Shown piece after piece: positions 1 to 10,789 of a stretch of 64,000 nt of DNA. Under the pieces are notes generated by a model that had not been told where the DNA came from, did not search any database, and saw nothing but the letters and a program-made list of their open reading frames with translations. A program made the position numbers and the translations under genes. The DNA lies in NCBI GenBank assembly GCA_964036045.1, contig OZ038379.1:84559178-84623177 (forward strand), given 5' to 3'. Numbering within the stretch: the stretch's first letter is position 1; every line of letters starts with the position of its first letter. Source of the DNA: Eutreptiella sp. 'Long Island Sound 2002' (Eukaryota > Euglenozoa > Euglenophyceae > Eutreptiales > Eutreptiaceae).

Positions 1-1833
1 ATAGCCCGGAGAGTTATCTGGTGGATGTTAGTGACCTTGACCCTTCGCCGGGTCGCACCCCATTCGAAAATGAACTCAGGAGATATAGCGCTCAACGTTG
101 CACTACGGTTCCTGGGATTGTTTCCTATTCGGGGCCGGGGGTTGTAGTTGATTTGCCAAGACCCGCATCTACAGGAATGGATCTTGCAACTCAACGACAC
201 AACTCAGACACGCAGCTACACTATGAGAGTGGAGCAACGTAGGCCTCGTTTGAAGCCTGAGTATATCTACGCCCTTGCCTATAAAAACTTCTCGGAGAGG
301 GAAGCTCTCCAACGCCTCAATAACAGAGATAAGCCAATGGTGACCTACACTCATCGCCCTTCTCACAATAAAACCGCGGTGAATGCGGTTAATGCGAATG
401 CTATGGCGGACCCCAACACCGCCGAACCCGCTGACACCTCCGCCAACGCCCTGGGTGAGCCCAAACCTCCGGCAAAGAAAACTGTCTACCCCGGGCCTAA
501 ACCGCCACCTACTGTTTGGGTTCTGTGTTCCAAACATTGAAGAACACGTAAACAAACGGATATGGACCACCATATTGATTTAGGTGTCACCAATAACACC
601 CTTTTGACGTGTAAGCCTAATTCTCCATGCAATGACACTCATTGGAGCGTTGCGAGTAAGTGTAAAGGTGGTAAGCCTAAGGGTGGTGGTGGCGATAATG
701 ATGGCGGTGGTGGTAAGGGTGGCGGCGGCAAGGGCTATAAGGGAGGAAAAGGAGCGCCGTACGGGCGCAGACGTTGGTACAAGTGCCCAGAGGCGCCCCG
801 TTCGAAAGAAGAAACCCTCGGGCACCCCAATGTCACTACGGTGGCTTCCGTCTCGTCGAGAGTCATGAACGGGCATATAGTGACTAGTGAGGTTCAAACC
901 AAACTTTCAACTCAGGTTGTTTTTGCCAATGGAGAATTTAAGGCTCTCCGTGATTTGGTGGATTTTTGGTGCCAAGCGGTTGCTTGGGCCAACCCCAAGG
1001 TTTCTGGAGACCAAATCTCCGAAAAATATGAATTCCCCCAACGGAGGCGCCTACTCCAAGCAGATAATGAGACGCCTTTGCCCGGGAGGGACGAGCAAAT
1101 AGACGTCAAAATTCAATTTACGGGGGTTGTGGATGGTAGTGTTTCACTTCCTCGTGTTGCCCAATATGGCGTGTCCCCGTACCTTGTCCCGAATTTACCT
1201 TGGGATATGGTTTTCGGGCACCCATGGGGTTATGAACATTGTGTGAGCCATTTTGCCCGTTTCAATTATTTGTACTCTCACCATCCGGTGCGCCCCCGTT
1301 TTTGGATTGAGGACTTGGCTGAAGCTCCACGAAGCGGCAAACCATTTTGGGTTAAACCCATTCATGGTAAACTGTCGCTTCAGTCCGTGTGGGGCATAAC
1401 CGTTCCAATCATTGGGGCGGTCACTCCTATGCACCCGGCCCCAGTAATTGTGGTTACGCCCCCAGGTGGCGAACCGCCTAACCGTGTTGAGGCCGAGAAA
1501 CACATATCTTATGCTTTGACCGCTTCCTCCGTAGCCCCCGTACAGGATCGGGCTTGTGCGTTGGAGCTCGTTGAATTTGCTCCGGAGAACCTTGCCCTTG
1601 ATGTTTTACCTGCACGGCGCCATGGGTCCGTGTGGAAGCAATCTGACTATGGCCTCACCCCATATTGGGCCGCACGCCTAAAAAAACATTTTGGCAAAAA
1701 CCCCGACTTGGACGCCTCCAATAGGGTCCCGGGTATGGTACAGGCTACCCGTCGGGTTTTGCCACTCGATGAATTCATTTCCACCCCCGCGGACCCATCC
1801 AAACCGTATTGGATGTGCCCTCCCTATCAATAG
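1..1833 (+). pseudogene. gag / nucleocapsid-like / protease-like part of retroelement 1
   Basis: The beginning (before ~150) reads best in a second frame that opens at the window edge, so there is a frameshift near 140-150. From there one frame continues to 1,833, broken by TGA at 538-540. A Cys/His patch (LCSKH, then MDHH after the stop) may be a decayed zinc-binding motif. It is followed by a Gly/Lys-rich tract (about 655-760), as is common in nucleocapsid regions. Residues LPWDMVFGHPW (about 1,195-1,230) match the C-terminal flap/ILG region of retroviral-type aspartic proteases. The expected active site upstream reads LVDFWCQAVA (about 953-985) where a D-S/T-G is expected, so the protease looks dead. 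The protease assignment is inference from order and the tail motif. Confidence 0.6.
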
Positions 1834-3020
1834 TTTTCCGAGTGTGTCCGGAAAATTCAGCAAGAAAAACTAAGAGCCATCGTCGTAGGGCCGAAGTGGA
1901 CACATAGGGGGTGGCGGAAACCTCTCATGGAAATTGCTTTACAAGGGTATAACGTTCCTGGGCCAGACACTAAGGCCCGTCTCTATCAAAATGACCACCT
2001 CACACCCCTTCCTCAACGGGGTTGGTCCACGGTGGCACTATACGTGGACGGTGGTATTGCGGAGGAAAATTTGGAGGCCACTAAATGTCATGTGGCCTCC
2101 GCCTTGGCATTGGCCGTCCCTAACCCCGATACAGATGACAAGTCGGAGGATGAAAGGGTGCCTAGCATCCTCACATATCAAGCGACCCATTAAAAACTCC
2201 TCGCTCCCGTTATTGTTGACCATACCCCCGAAGATTTGGAGGCGCAAGGATGCGGGCGTTCACACATTGCAAAAATTGAGAAAGAGTTACTGGCTGGGAG
2301 GGCTTCTACCGTTAGGCGCTACCGAAAAACTAATGGCGCCAAACGATTGTTGGCGGCTTCTCGTGTCGGTGGCGTTGTCACCACTCAAGAACCTATTGTG
2401 TCTCCGGAGGTGGAACTCATGAGGAAACACATCCTCGCGGAGTATGAGCGGGATGTTTTTAGTGGGGAGCTTCGTCTCTGTCCGGGCCAGGAACATCCTA
2501 GCGTCCGTGATACCGAGCGGGGGGGGCTTGCTAAGCTTGACCTATACCCGAACGCTAAACCCAAGTCTGTGAGGCCTATACGGCTGGTGGGGGAGCGTGC
2601 TGCGGCGGAGCAAGAGATAGTGGAGGATTTATTGGCTCGTGGCTGGATTGAGCCGTGTCCTGCCTCTGAGTGAGCGTCCAACGGTTTCGTTGTGCCCAAG
2701 AAAGAGAAAGGAAAATGGCACCTCGTTGTGGACTACCGCCAACTTCATGAGGCTACCTTGCCTGATGCGCAACCCCAGCCCCTCATTGAAAATATGTTGG
2801 AAAAGCAATCCAAACACAAGATTTTCACTATTGTGGACTTGAGTAAAAGGCTTCCATCAAATTCCCCTTCACCCTGAGTCCCGGGCTAAGAACGCCATGA
2901 GGTGGGCGGGTAAGTGATACCAATGGCCTGTCATGCCTATGGGTATCAAGAATGGGTCCCCTATTGTTCAACGGGTCAATGTATACCACTCTAGGTGGAT
3001 GCAAGATAACGGCAAACAGG
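1834..3020 (+). pseudogene. PP-Y module and reverse transcriptase fragment of retroelement 1
   Basis: Directly across the TAG at 1,831 the same frame continues. The bases on both sides form a module ending YWMCPPYQ, then FSECVRKIQQEKLRAIVVGP and a Trp-containing tail (to about 1,930). A variable linker follows, then RT: VRPIRL (about 2,570), LLARGWIEPC, VVPKKEKGKWHLVVDYRQL (about 2,686-2,742) and FTIVDLSK (2,824-2,847), which holds the first catalytic Asp. After a +1 shift come FHQIPLHPESRAK and PMGIKNG (about 2,935-2,955). The YxDD box, RNase H and integrase are missing. A complete RT would be more than twice this long. Confidence 0.8.
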
Positions 3021-3039
3021 CTGATTCAACATTGATTAC

Positions 3040-4567
3040 GCAAGACAGCAAGAGCTGCAAATCGCCTTGTGCTGCACTGTGTGGTTGCTCATGGACAGTC
3101 TGAGGAAGGTGCCAATCACTGTTGTTGTCACTGTCCTAATCGCGAGGTGTGCCGCGGGATGCCTAGCTTTGCACGCCACCAGAGTGCAGTCTACTAGACC
3201 ATCTTTTGTGTGCAAGTTGCCTGTCCTTAGGAGCAATACGGCTGCTGGATGCTGGAATGCGCGGGCTAGATGGTGCAACATGACTGCTGGATGCTGTGAC
3301 GCATGGGCTGAATGGTGCATAGAGACTGCGACGTGCTGTGCCCTGCTGTGCTGCATGCAGGAAATCATCCGACGTCTCAAAACCCTCGAAGGGCAGGGAG
3401 TACACATTGCCCTCTGTTCGTATGGCGTCATGGATCTGCCGGCCACTGCACTGCCTGCCAGCCTCTGATTGCGCTGTCTGCTCCTGTGATCCTCTTGCTG
3501 CCCCCTCTTCCACTAGTCGTGTTGGTGCGGAAACGGTAATGTGTTGAGGGCATGCAACGGGTGCGGTGTGACGCATGCGGTCGCGAGAGGCATTGGCCAC
3601 AGACGTGCCAAAATCAAACAAGAAACTTCCCGTTGCACGAATATCACTGAGGATTCTTTTGTCGTCACCATCAGATGCCAGGCCTCACAAAACATATGTA
3701 CAAAATCTGCAGGTGTCACTCTGCGACTGCGGCGCTGACGTGCCCAATTCTCCTGCTGTTGAGAAAACTACCTTTTTAGACTGCAAAGGACCGCTTGTTC
3801 GAGCGGCTGCAGGATGTCGGTGCACTTCAGTGGCAGCAGGAGGATTTCTACCCCCTTTGACTTGCACATCTGCAGCAGCTCTGGTTTGTAATGTGTGCAG
3901 GACCCATCAAGCGCCAGAAGCACCTTCCCAAGCGGATGCTCTGACGGTGTGACCTCCCTGAGGGAGACGTTTTGTATCCAATCAACGAAATTTTCAGCTG
4001 ACAACCAGCCTGTACGTGTGCCCCGTAGGGACAGGGGAATCGCATCCTTATCGTACCAGAGGCGGGCAATGCGCTTATCCTTGAACAACAGAGTCGGCGG
4101 TATCTGCGATCCATCTACAGCAACCGCAGCCATGCACGTGACGTTGGGTGGCGTTAGGTGCGTGTTGGATGACAATGGGCAGCACAGAGGCTTAGCTGCC
4201 ATGTCAGAACTGCCGCCACGGCTTCAAGCAATTGACCGGGGTGTTGCGGCAACTAGTAGGTGGCGGTTTGCGGTGGAATGTGATCTTGTCTGTATCCATG
4301 AGGTTTGTCTCCAGCATTAGTCATTGGTGGTGCTCTTGCTCTTGGCCGGCATTTGCCAACGCCTTGTTGTTCAACGCCTCGGGCCTTGCGGCTGTGGCTG
4401 CGCACGGTCCTGGCTTCTTGGTGACGTGAAAGGGCGCCAACGACCTTGTTCTCTCCTTCTTGCCACACCTTGAGCTCTTCTAGCCAGCCGAGTGCCTCCA
4501 TCTTGGCTCGCAACATCACCCGTTGCACAAGATGCAAGTTTGGAACAGGGTGTGGGACAGCCTGCAA
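3040..4567 (-). pseudogene. pogo/DDE_1-type transposase relic
   Basis: The clear part is 4,202-3,768. It reads VTCMAAVAVDGSQIPPTLLF (first catalytic Asp region), then GWLSAENFVDWIQNV, then LLALDGSCTHYKPEL (second catalytic Asp, matching the LLLDG.xSH box) and LPLKCTDILQPLEQAV (matching the P..T..LQPLD box). This is the DDE_1 fold of pogo/jerky-type Tc1-mariner transposases. Upstream (4,300-4,203), in another frame, DTDKITFHRKPP sits where the family has its first catalytic-loop lead-in. Downstream, frames with VTPADFVHMFCEAW (about 3,700-3,650) resemble the C-terminal helices. At least two frameshifts separate these parts and the N-terminal DNA-binding HTH is not convincing. The further downstream stretch is Ser/Ala-rich and unassigned. 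Confidence 0.75.
3241..3322. repeat. Tandem duplication, 41-bp unit x2
   Basis: Two adjacent 41-bp units share CTGCTGGATGCTG, a GCGGGCT/CATGGGCT block and ATGGTGCA. They lie in the low-complexity 3' part of the pogo-type relic. Confidence 0.6.
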
Positions 4568-4605
4568 GTGTGCGTGGTGTGTGTCTTAAGGCATACTCTC
4601 AGACA

Positions 4606-4857
4606 TTTTGCGGCAGGGACACGCGTCCTGGCGCATGTAGGCTGTTTGCCTCAACCTGTCACCTGTAACATCTTTGCTGGCCTTGTTCAAACCTCAGACC
4701 TTTTCCGGCAAACTGCTTGTCTTTTCCGGCACACGTTGTTAAGACGACAGAACTTTTCCGGCACACTTAGGTTGGCTCTTAGACCTTCTGCGGCACCTCA
4801 TTCTGAACAAGTACACATTGCGGCAGACTTCCGGAACCATTCAAAGATTTTCCGGCA
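4606..4857. repeat. Degenerate ~32-bp minisatellite with TTTTSCGGCA core
   Basis: The core TTTTCCGGCA, with variants TTTTGCGGCA, TTCTGCGGCA and ACATTGCGGCA, begins near 4,606, 4,701, 4,722, 4,754, 4,786, 4,816 and 4,848. The last five are spaced 32, 32, 30 and 32 bp, and the first gap (95 bp) is about three periods. Flanks between cores are diverged. The array sits just upstream of the minus-strand transposase relic. Confidence 0.6.
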
Positions 4858-6672
4858 GTTCACCGACCATTTTACCACCGTATACGGCCTCACAACACGT
4901 CTACGGACCCTTTGGGCAGAACCTGCCTGAGATCTCAGAACTAGTTTTGCCTGAGACTGCAACTTTCATTACTGAAGTACAGGATAATTAAATTCAGTAG
5001 TTTTCTGTATGTTTTCATTGACTTCTGCAAAAGAGTCGCAAAGAAAAGAGCACAGGAAGGCGATGACAATCGGGGCACGTCAGGTGGCGGCGCGAATTCC
5101 GCGGCAATTTACCGGCCGCGAACCATCCGGCTTGTAGCAGATTTGCATAGGAAAGCCGATAATAATTTTTTTGCTTCCTCAAATATTTATCACATAAATT
5201 CTAACGGAATTCTAAGGGCAATCGTCAGTTCCGGCCAGCACAAAAGCGATGCACTATTTGGGGAGTTTACCTTAGACCTGTAGACCTGTAAAGTCCACAC
5301 TGCCAAACATGACTACACTGTACAATCTGTAGACCATCCCTCTGAGCACAGCACCCTGATCGTGTTCGTAGACACGCGGCACTCCGAGGGCAAGGACCGG
5401 ACAAAACAGGCACACACAAAACAGTACAGAATGGGGCAGCCAACGGGGGCACACGGCATCATGCTTGTGCCACGGTGCTACGGTACAGGTGAGGGTGCAG
5501 GTGAGGGTAAGAAGAGAACAAAATGTTTTTTTGAAAGGAAATAAATCAGAGTGGCAACCAGGCATAGGGGCAGCCATAGGAGTCAGAGAGCTAGAGGCGT
5601 AAAGAAGGAACACAATTAGGCCGACTCAACTGACTGTGTGTGGCGCAGAAGATCTACAGAGTGCAGGCGAGGGGCAAGGGTGCCCGTGCGAAACCCACCC
5701 GGGCCACGCGATGGAATGGGTACTGGGCCACTCATATGTGACCGACCCACCAAGGCAGAAAAGGAGAAAGGACACAAGGGAACAACAGATAATGGGACCG
5801 GGGGACAGAAGTCTAAAATGTAAAGCAAGAGAGAAGGTGTATGGCGTGCCAGAAACAAGGCAAGGCGCGGAAAACCCGGTGGTGACCCCACGGGGGTAGT
5901 GGTAGGAAGCGCACGTTGCACCAGGACCCAACCACGGAGGCAGAGGGTCAACAAAATACCTCCGCATAAGTGCTGAACAACCGCGGCAAGAGGGTACCTA
6001 CTGGCGGTGCACCTGAGGGTGTCAGGAGACGAGGACAACGGCTGATGGCAAATGGGCAGAATGACCAATGGACCCGTCAGGAGGAATTGGCAATTGGGTG
6101 CCAGGCCTAGTCTGGGCAGCTGGATGGACCACAATGCCCAAGGGCCAGGCTTCGAAGAGCTGGCAGGGGCAGGAGGAGAGCATCAAACAAGGTGTCACAA
6201 ACAAAAGGGCACATTATAGGCAACAAAGTAGCGCCAGAAGCCCCTCGGGGCAATTGGCAAGACAGGGAGCCCAAGACAAACGCATAGACACCCTAGCCCG
6301 GGAAACTAAGTTGGGTAGCCCTGCCGTGGCAGCCTGTGACAGTGTAGGGTGATGAGAGTGGCAAGCGACGTCCAACGCGCCCATGGACCCAGATGCCCGC
6401 GCTGGGGATCGGAAATTTGGTGCCGAGTTTGCGCGATGCGGTTCAAGGTGGACAAGTCTCAAGCGCCCCAAGAGAACCAATTGGGTACTTTGCCCCTTAC
6501 GGCGGGAAGATGGCGTTGTGGAGCTGCGACTGTTACACAATGGGCCGACACAGGGCTTCTCCTACAGAGGACCTGTCAAGCCAGACAGCCAAGTGGGTGG
6601 GGGACTTAGTAGGTGTCAGTAGGATCTTGGCGGAAGCCAAGTTGTTGTCTCTGAAGAAAACATTTGCCCGTA
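4858..6672. other. No recognisable gene
   Basis: Mixed-composition DNA. Open frames of up to 172 codons on the minus strand (5,616-6,134) show no motif and look like chance openings in GC-rich sequence. A short GAGGGTGCAG/GAGGGTAAG tandem lies near 5,490-5,510. Confidence 0.5.
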
Positions 6673-7382
6673 GAAAGATGTTCTTGATTAGTGCCCTAAT
6701 AGCTTTGATGAAATCCTGCAGGTTTTAATGTTGGAAACCCAAACCAAAGCAGCAAGTAGAGCAAGAACAGGATGTTGATCGAATCAATGAATAGTTTTGA
6801 AATCCGGTGTATCACAGAAGGGCTGCAGATAGACAAACCAGGCTTAAGTGCAAAGATTCAATCACATATGGATAAAACAAATGATTTTTACCTGAAACTG
6901 GAATGACACTTGCCTCCCAATTAGCCTCAAGCAGTTCATGTGCACTCTTTTGGATGAAATGGAGTTGGTTAGGAATGTGGGGCAAAGGAGGTAGGCCAGA
7001 CACAGATTATGACTTGGCCAAGCAACTGAATTCAGAAACAGTTAAAAAGTAGAACCACAATAAGTGGTAGAAACAGTTGTGTATAGGGGTGTTGGGGTGG
7101 GGGACCTCTAGGCTTAACCTCCAAGGCCTTAGGCATGTAATGCCTGCTTTCCTTTGGTATAACCTCCATGAAGGAAGATACCTCCGCTCAGTTGAGTGGT
7201 AGGGTTGAACTTCATGGGGGGCTAGGGTTATAACCCTAGTTACTTTGAGAAAGTGTACTTTAAGCTCTAAAAGAGAAAGAAAAATGTTTAAGTAAGTCTT
7301 AGCATCAACAAAAGGGTTTTAAAGGGGGCTTGGCCTGGATCAAGCCCTCCAAGAAAGACATGTCAGTGACGTTTTCTTACTC
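6673..7382 (-). repeat. LTR copy (putative 3' LTR of the minus-strand gypsy element)
   Basis: About 710 bp align in direct orientation with 23,110-23,816 with scattered substitutions. Shared blocks include GCCCTAATAG, TTTTGATGAAATCCTGCAGG, CCTCCATGAAGGAAG and GGGCTAGGGTTATAACCCTA. Homology stops abruptly at TTTCTTACTC on the right. On the left it fades before GAAAGATGT. Confidence 0.75.
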
Positions 7383-7391
7383 CCCCCTGGA
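7383..7391 (-). other. Candidate polypurine tract next to the 3' LTR
   Basis: On the minus strand, CCAGGGGGGAG runs directly into the LTR start (AGTAAGAAAA). A purine run immediately 5' of the 3' LTR is where plus-strand priming occurs in LTR retroelements. The other LTR copy lacks this run on its outer side, which fits an internal PPT. Confidence 0.5.
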
Positions 7392-7621
7392 GTACTAGTT
7401 GATCAAGCTAGTAGGACCAAAGAAAAAGGCTCAAATGTCCCCAAAGTTACCTCAGAAAATGCATTAAACCAATTAAAAACATTCTCATCAGTTCAAAGAA
7501 GCCTATCACACTGTAGGTACCCTCGAAAAACAGTGTAATGTACCGTGAATGATGTCCCTTCGATGAGGCATTCCCCAAAAGTCGCCAGCGTGCAGCGAAA
7601 ACCTTTCGTAAAAATTTGGGG

Positions 7622-7695
7622 GGTAGTGGGGTTTGAACCCAGGACTCCCTCCCCGGAGCACAAATGCTTGCCCACTAGGGTACAGTCCAGCGCTG
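7622..7695 (-). repeat. tRNA-derived SINE-like head
   Basis: The minus strand carries an A-box-like TACCCTAGTGGG (7,671-7,682) and, 30 nt on, a canonical B-box GGGTTCAAACCCC (7,628-7,640). It ends CACTACCCCCC, like a tRNA 3' acceptor. The matching 5' acceptor strand is absent and the T-stem has a mismatch. This is therefore not a functional tRNA but a decayed tRNA or the head of a tRNA-derived SINE. Confidence 0.4.
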
Positions 7696-9599
7696 GAATG
7701 CGGACGGCTATCGCTGTATAAACAGAGTGTTAGTAAACGTCCTAACCAAAGGCCAGGGCGGAGCAATACTCTCAATGGACGGCAAAAATATCCAGGAGCT
7801 GAGAAAAATTGTAAACAGAAACAACAGGGACTGAACCCTGTGGTTTGGCGAAAGGTGTAGCGATTTAAGAAGTCAAATCGCTAAAAATTGACGAAACGAA
7901 GTTAGCAATCGTCATTTTTAGACTCAAACCTAAAGTCACAGAGAAGCGCAACAGAAGTGGACTCCAAAAAAGAGTTGCGCAAGCGTAAACAGCTCTAGAA
8001 AAAGAAGGTATGAGCCGTAGTTTTTAAAGTTTTAAAAGAGATTTTTGCACAGTTGCATCAAAAACTTTATAAACTTTAGGAAAAGGTAGTGAAAAGAAAT
8101 CAAACCACAGAGCAGGTGGACAACCCACCTCTCAGGTATGTTAGTGTCATGTCACACGCATGCATTGCGTTCCTGTTGATTGTTTCGTTGAAAGGTCAGG
8201 GTTGTCACCGTTGTGTTCATTTGGGGTTCGGGTGTTCACCTCTTTTGCCTTGCACAGGTCAAAACTGAGATGAAAGGTATGCGAAGCAAATGGAGCATGC
8301 AGCGCGCACGTAGGGTTAGTGTATGCGCTTTGCTCGCGATGCATGTGCCTAGTTCAGGCATTCACACGTTGTGTCGCTTTCCCTGTGACCCAATCCATGC
8401 TTCTCTTCTCTTCACAGGTCACAAAAGAAAGTGCTTGCTCGTGTTCGTGTTGCCGTAGCGATGAAATAGGGTTGCTTGAAACACTTAGGCTTGTTTTGCG
8501 CTGTGCACGGCGCCATTCTCTCTCCTCTTTCCGCAGGAAACAAAGTAACAGACGCATGCATGACACAAAACGCATCAATCGGTTAGGGTTGTTTATAGTT
8601 CACCGTAGGAGTGTGCAAACGCTTAGGGTTGTTTTGCGCTCCTGTTACCTTCGGCATTCACATGATGCGCGGTGAGTAAGGTAGGTAAGCCCAGGAGGAG
8701 CTCACCTCCTGGTTGAGTCACGCTATGATTCGTTGTGGTGGGTTCAATTAGGTGAGAGCAAGGGGAATTGGAAGACCTGTGCATACCTGTGCATGCATAT
8801 GGCGCATTAAAGAGTAGGCCACGCGTGTTGCGCACGGTAAAACTCTTGATTAGGTTACCCAGGGACTCCACCCTACGTTCTTTAAGAGAACGGGTGGAGT
8901 TCCTTAAGCTTGCTTGCTTGTAACAGGGTAAGTGGACAATGTATTATAGGGCAGCCTAAGAAGCGTATAATACTTGGAGGCTGTCTTGGTTCCTCAGCCA
9001 CTTACCTTGTTCATTGGCCTTTGCTTTACAGGTGGGCAGCTGAGGGTGATTGGTGCAGTCCCTTGCCGCGCTAAAACAGGCGGCGCAGATCACAAACAAA
9101 AAACTGTGCCTCAGCCAGGAGTGGCGAGGGCAGTCAGACTTGTTCAACATACACGCTGTGCACGCAAAAAGAGCACTCCTTCCCTCCAAGCCCTGACAGG
9201 GAACGCGTAGTGGCGTCTCTGTTAGGCCACAGTCGCTTAGTAGCGCTGTGTTCTCTTGTTATCTCCCAAGAGGTTCAATAGGGCCGGAGACTTCATTGTT
9301 ATGAACACCCAGTAGCGTGTGTAGGTGTTAGGGTCAGCAAACCTGGCAGGTGATGAGTGCAAGTGCTGAGTGCGCACCCTGCCTTCGAAGGCTGGTGCTG
9401 CCGTTAGTGAGTGTAGTGTAGTGGTGTCTCCTGTCCCGCTTGCTTTTCCACGTGGGCAGGGGAGTGCGTTAGCTTTTGGCCTTTAGAAAAATGGGCGTTT
9501 CGTATGCCCTTAGCACACTTGGCCACCCCTCCCCTCTAGTAGGTAGGGCTTTTGCCGTCTTCCCCGAAGGATAGGCGCCAGCACAGAAACTGGGCACCA

Positions 9600-9680
9600 T
9601 AGGAGTGGTAATAGTACCTGATTGGGACCTTCGGTCCGACGTCAGCGAAGCCCGGTCTCTCTGAGCCACAACGGGGAGAG
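9600..9680 (-). repeat. Weak tRNA-like / SINE-like patch
   Basis: The minus strand shows TGGCTCAGAGAGACCGGG (A-box-like, 9,651-9,668) and, about 20 nt on, AAGGTCCCAATCAGG (B-box-like, 9,618-9,632). The spacing is short and a cloverleaf does not close. Confidence 0.2.
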
Positions 9681-9892
9681 AAGTCAGACACATACAGACA
9701 TACGTAGCAAACTTAGGGGTATGATAAACGCTGTAGGGAAGGGTAGAATCCCATGGGTCTGGACCATTCAGGGGTCCTAACTGTGGGCACGCTTGTCCCC
9801 AAGGAGGGTGGATACACCTTGCTTCATAACACCTTGCTTGTCATTCCACCCCCTGGAGTAGAAAGCCACCGCTCTTTGTTCGCTGCCCAAGG

Positions 9893-10599
9893 TGCAATAG
9901 GGTTGGCTTTCCCCCTTTGGGTTACCCCCCACGGCATTTATCCCAAGACCGATCCAAGCCCCCCACACACACAACATACCCTTGGGGTGGGATGCAGTAG
10001 ATCCTAGGGGTGCTGAATTGCTCCTTTTCTGGCCTGGTGCGCGCGCGACACAAATCGCGATCGGGCGTGAGCCTACTGAGTTTTAATTTTCCAATTCTGA
10101 TTTCTTTGGGTCTGAATTTACGGGATCGTGGATTTCTGTGGTTTTAGACCCATACAATTTGATTGGTGCTCTTGGTTTGGTGTGAGGGGCTGATTTCGCC
10201 ATTCACACATGTTAGAGGTCCGACACACACGAATCTTTGTCGCCGTAGCGTTGCTCGTGGTGTAGAGTACTCAACTGTGTCGCTTTGGTATTAGTAAAAA
10301 ACTGAGTGTCTTTTTGTTGTGCTCTTGTTTGTATGTTTACTTATCTATTTCATAGATAAGTATAAGATGACATTATTTAAGGGTTATTGTTCGAATGTTA
10401 TGTGAGACTCAATGTGAGAGAACTTCAACAAGGATCAAGACCAAGTTTGGAAAGTATCTTTGCTCGCCTTTGTCATTGTGCATTTACTTTGATTGAGGTT
10501 TGTGGTGTCCGTCCATGTACCATGCTAAAGAATAGACATCCTTGGTCATTGGCAAGTTGGAACTTTTGGATTTTGAGTTCGAAGTCTTTCAAAATATCA
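9893..10599 (+). repeat. 5' LTR of the LARD-like element
   Basis: Begins TGCAATAGGGTTGG and ends AAAATATCA. It differs from the right copy by scattered substitutions, for example around 9,938 (TTTATC against TCGGTC). It contains GCGCGCGACACAAATCGCGA and an AT-rich TATCTATTTCATAGATAAGT stem that could be part of the U3/R control region. Confidence 0.75.
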
Positions 10600-10789
10600 T
10601 TGGGAGGAAGTTATTTGACTTGACCAACATGGAAGATCCATACAATCTTATACTTATCTTATGGTTGAGATGGATGGAATCGACTTCTTGCTCTTTGCCA
10701 AGACAACACTGGTTTGGTGAAGGTTATCACTCCTTCTTGCACTTCCCCCAATCCATTCTTGGCAAAATATTTAATTCGAAAGAAATCTT

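Larger units (their letters stand above)
1..3025 (+). mobile_element. Truncated, decayed Ty3/gypsy-type retroelement
   Basis: A single forward frame can be followed from about 148 to 2,846 with only four in-frame stops (TGA 538, TAG 1,831, TAA 2,191, TGA 2,671). A one-base shift follows in the fingers/palm part of the reverse transcriptase. Order: gag-like segment, Gly/Lys-rich basic stretch, protease-like segment, a PP-Y module, RT. The left end runs off the window and no LTR is visible. The right end stops inside RT, before the YxDD box, near a transposase relic on the other strand. Membership rests on the RT motifs VVDYRQLHEATLPDAQP and PMGIKNG. It is a different lineage from the minus-strand element at 6.7-23.8 kb. 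Confidence 0.8.
7392..9892. other. Non-coding part of the composite gypsy element, no gene seen
   Basis: About 2.5 kb lies between the candidate PPT and the inserted LTR element. There are no convincing reading frames. It contains two tRNA-like pol III promoter-like patches on the minus strand (about 7,622-7,695 and 9,600-9,680). It also has several loosely repeated phrases such as CTTAGGGTTGTTTTGCGCT and TTCACAGGTC (8,150-8,700), possibly diverged tandem repeats. Confidence 0.45.

Noticed and set aside
5616-6134. 172-codon minus-strand opening
   Set aside because: No motif, biased Pro/Leu/Ser composition, overlapping openings on both strands; typical of chance opening in GC-rich DNA.
8150-8700. 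Series of short exons with ACAGGT acceptors
   Set aside because: The ACAGGT words belong to loosely repeated non-coding phrases and no frame continues across them.
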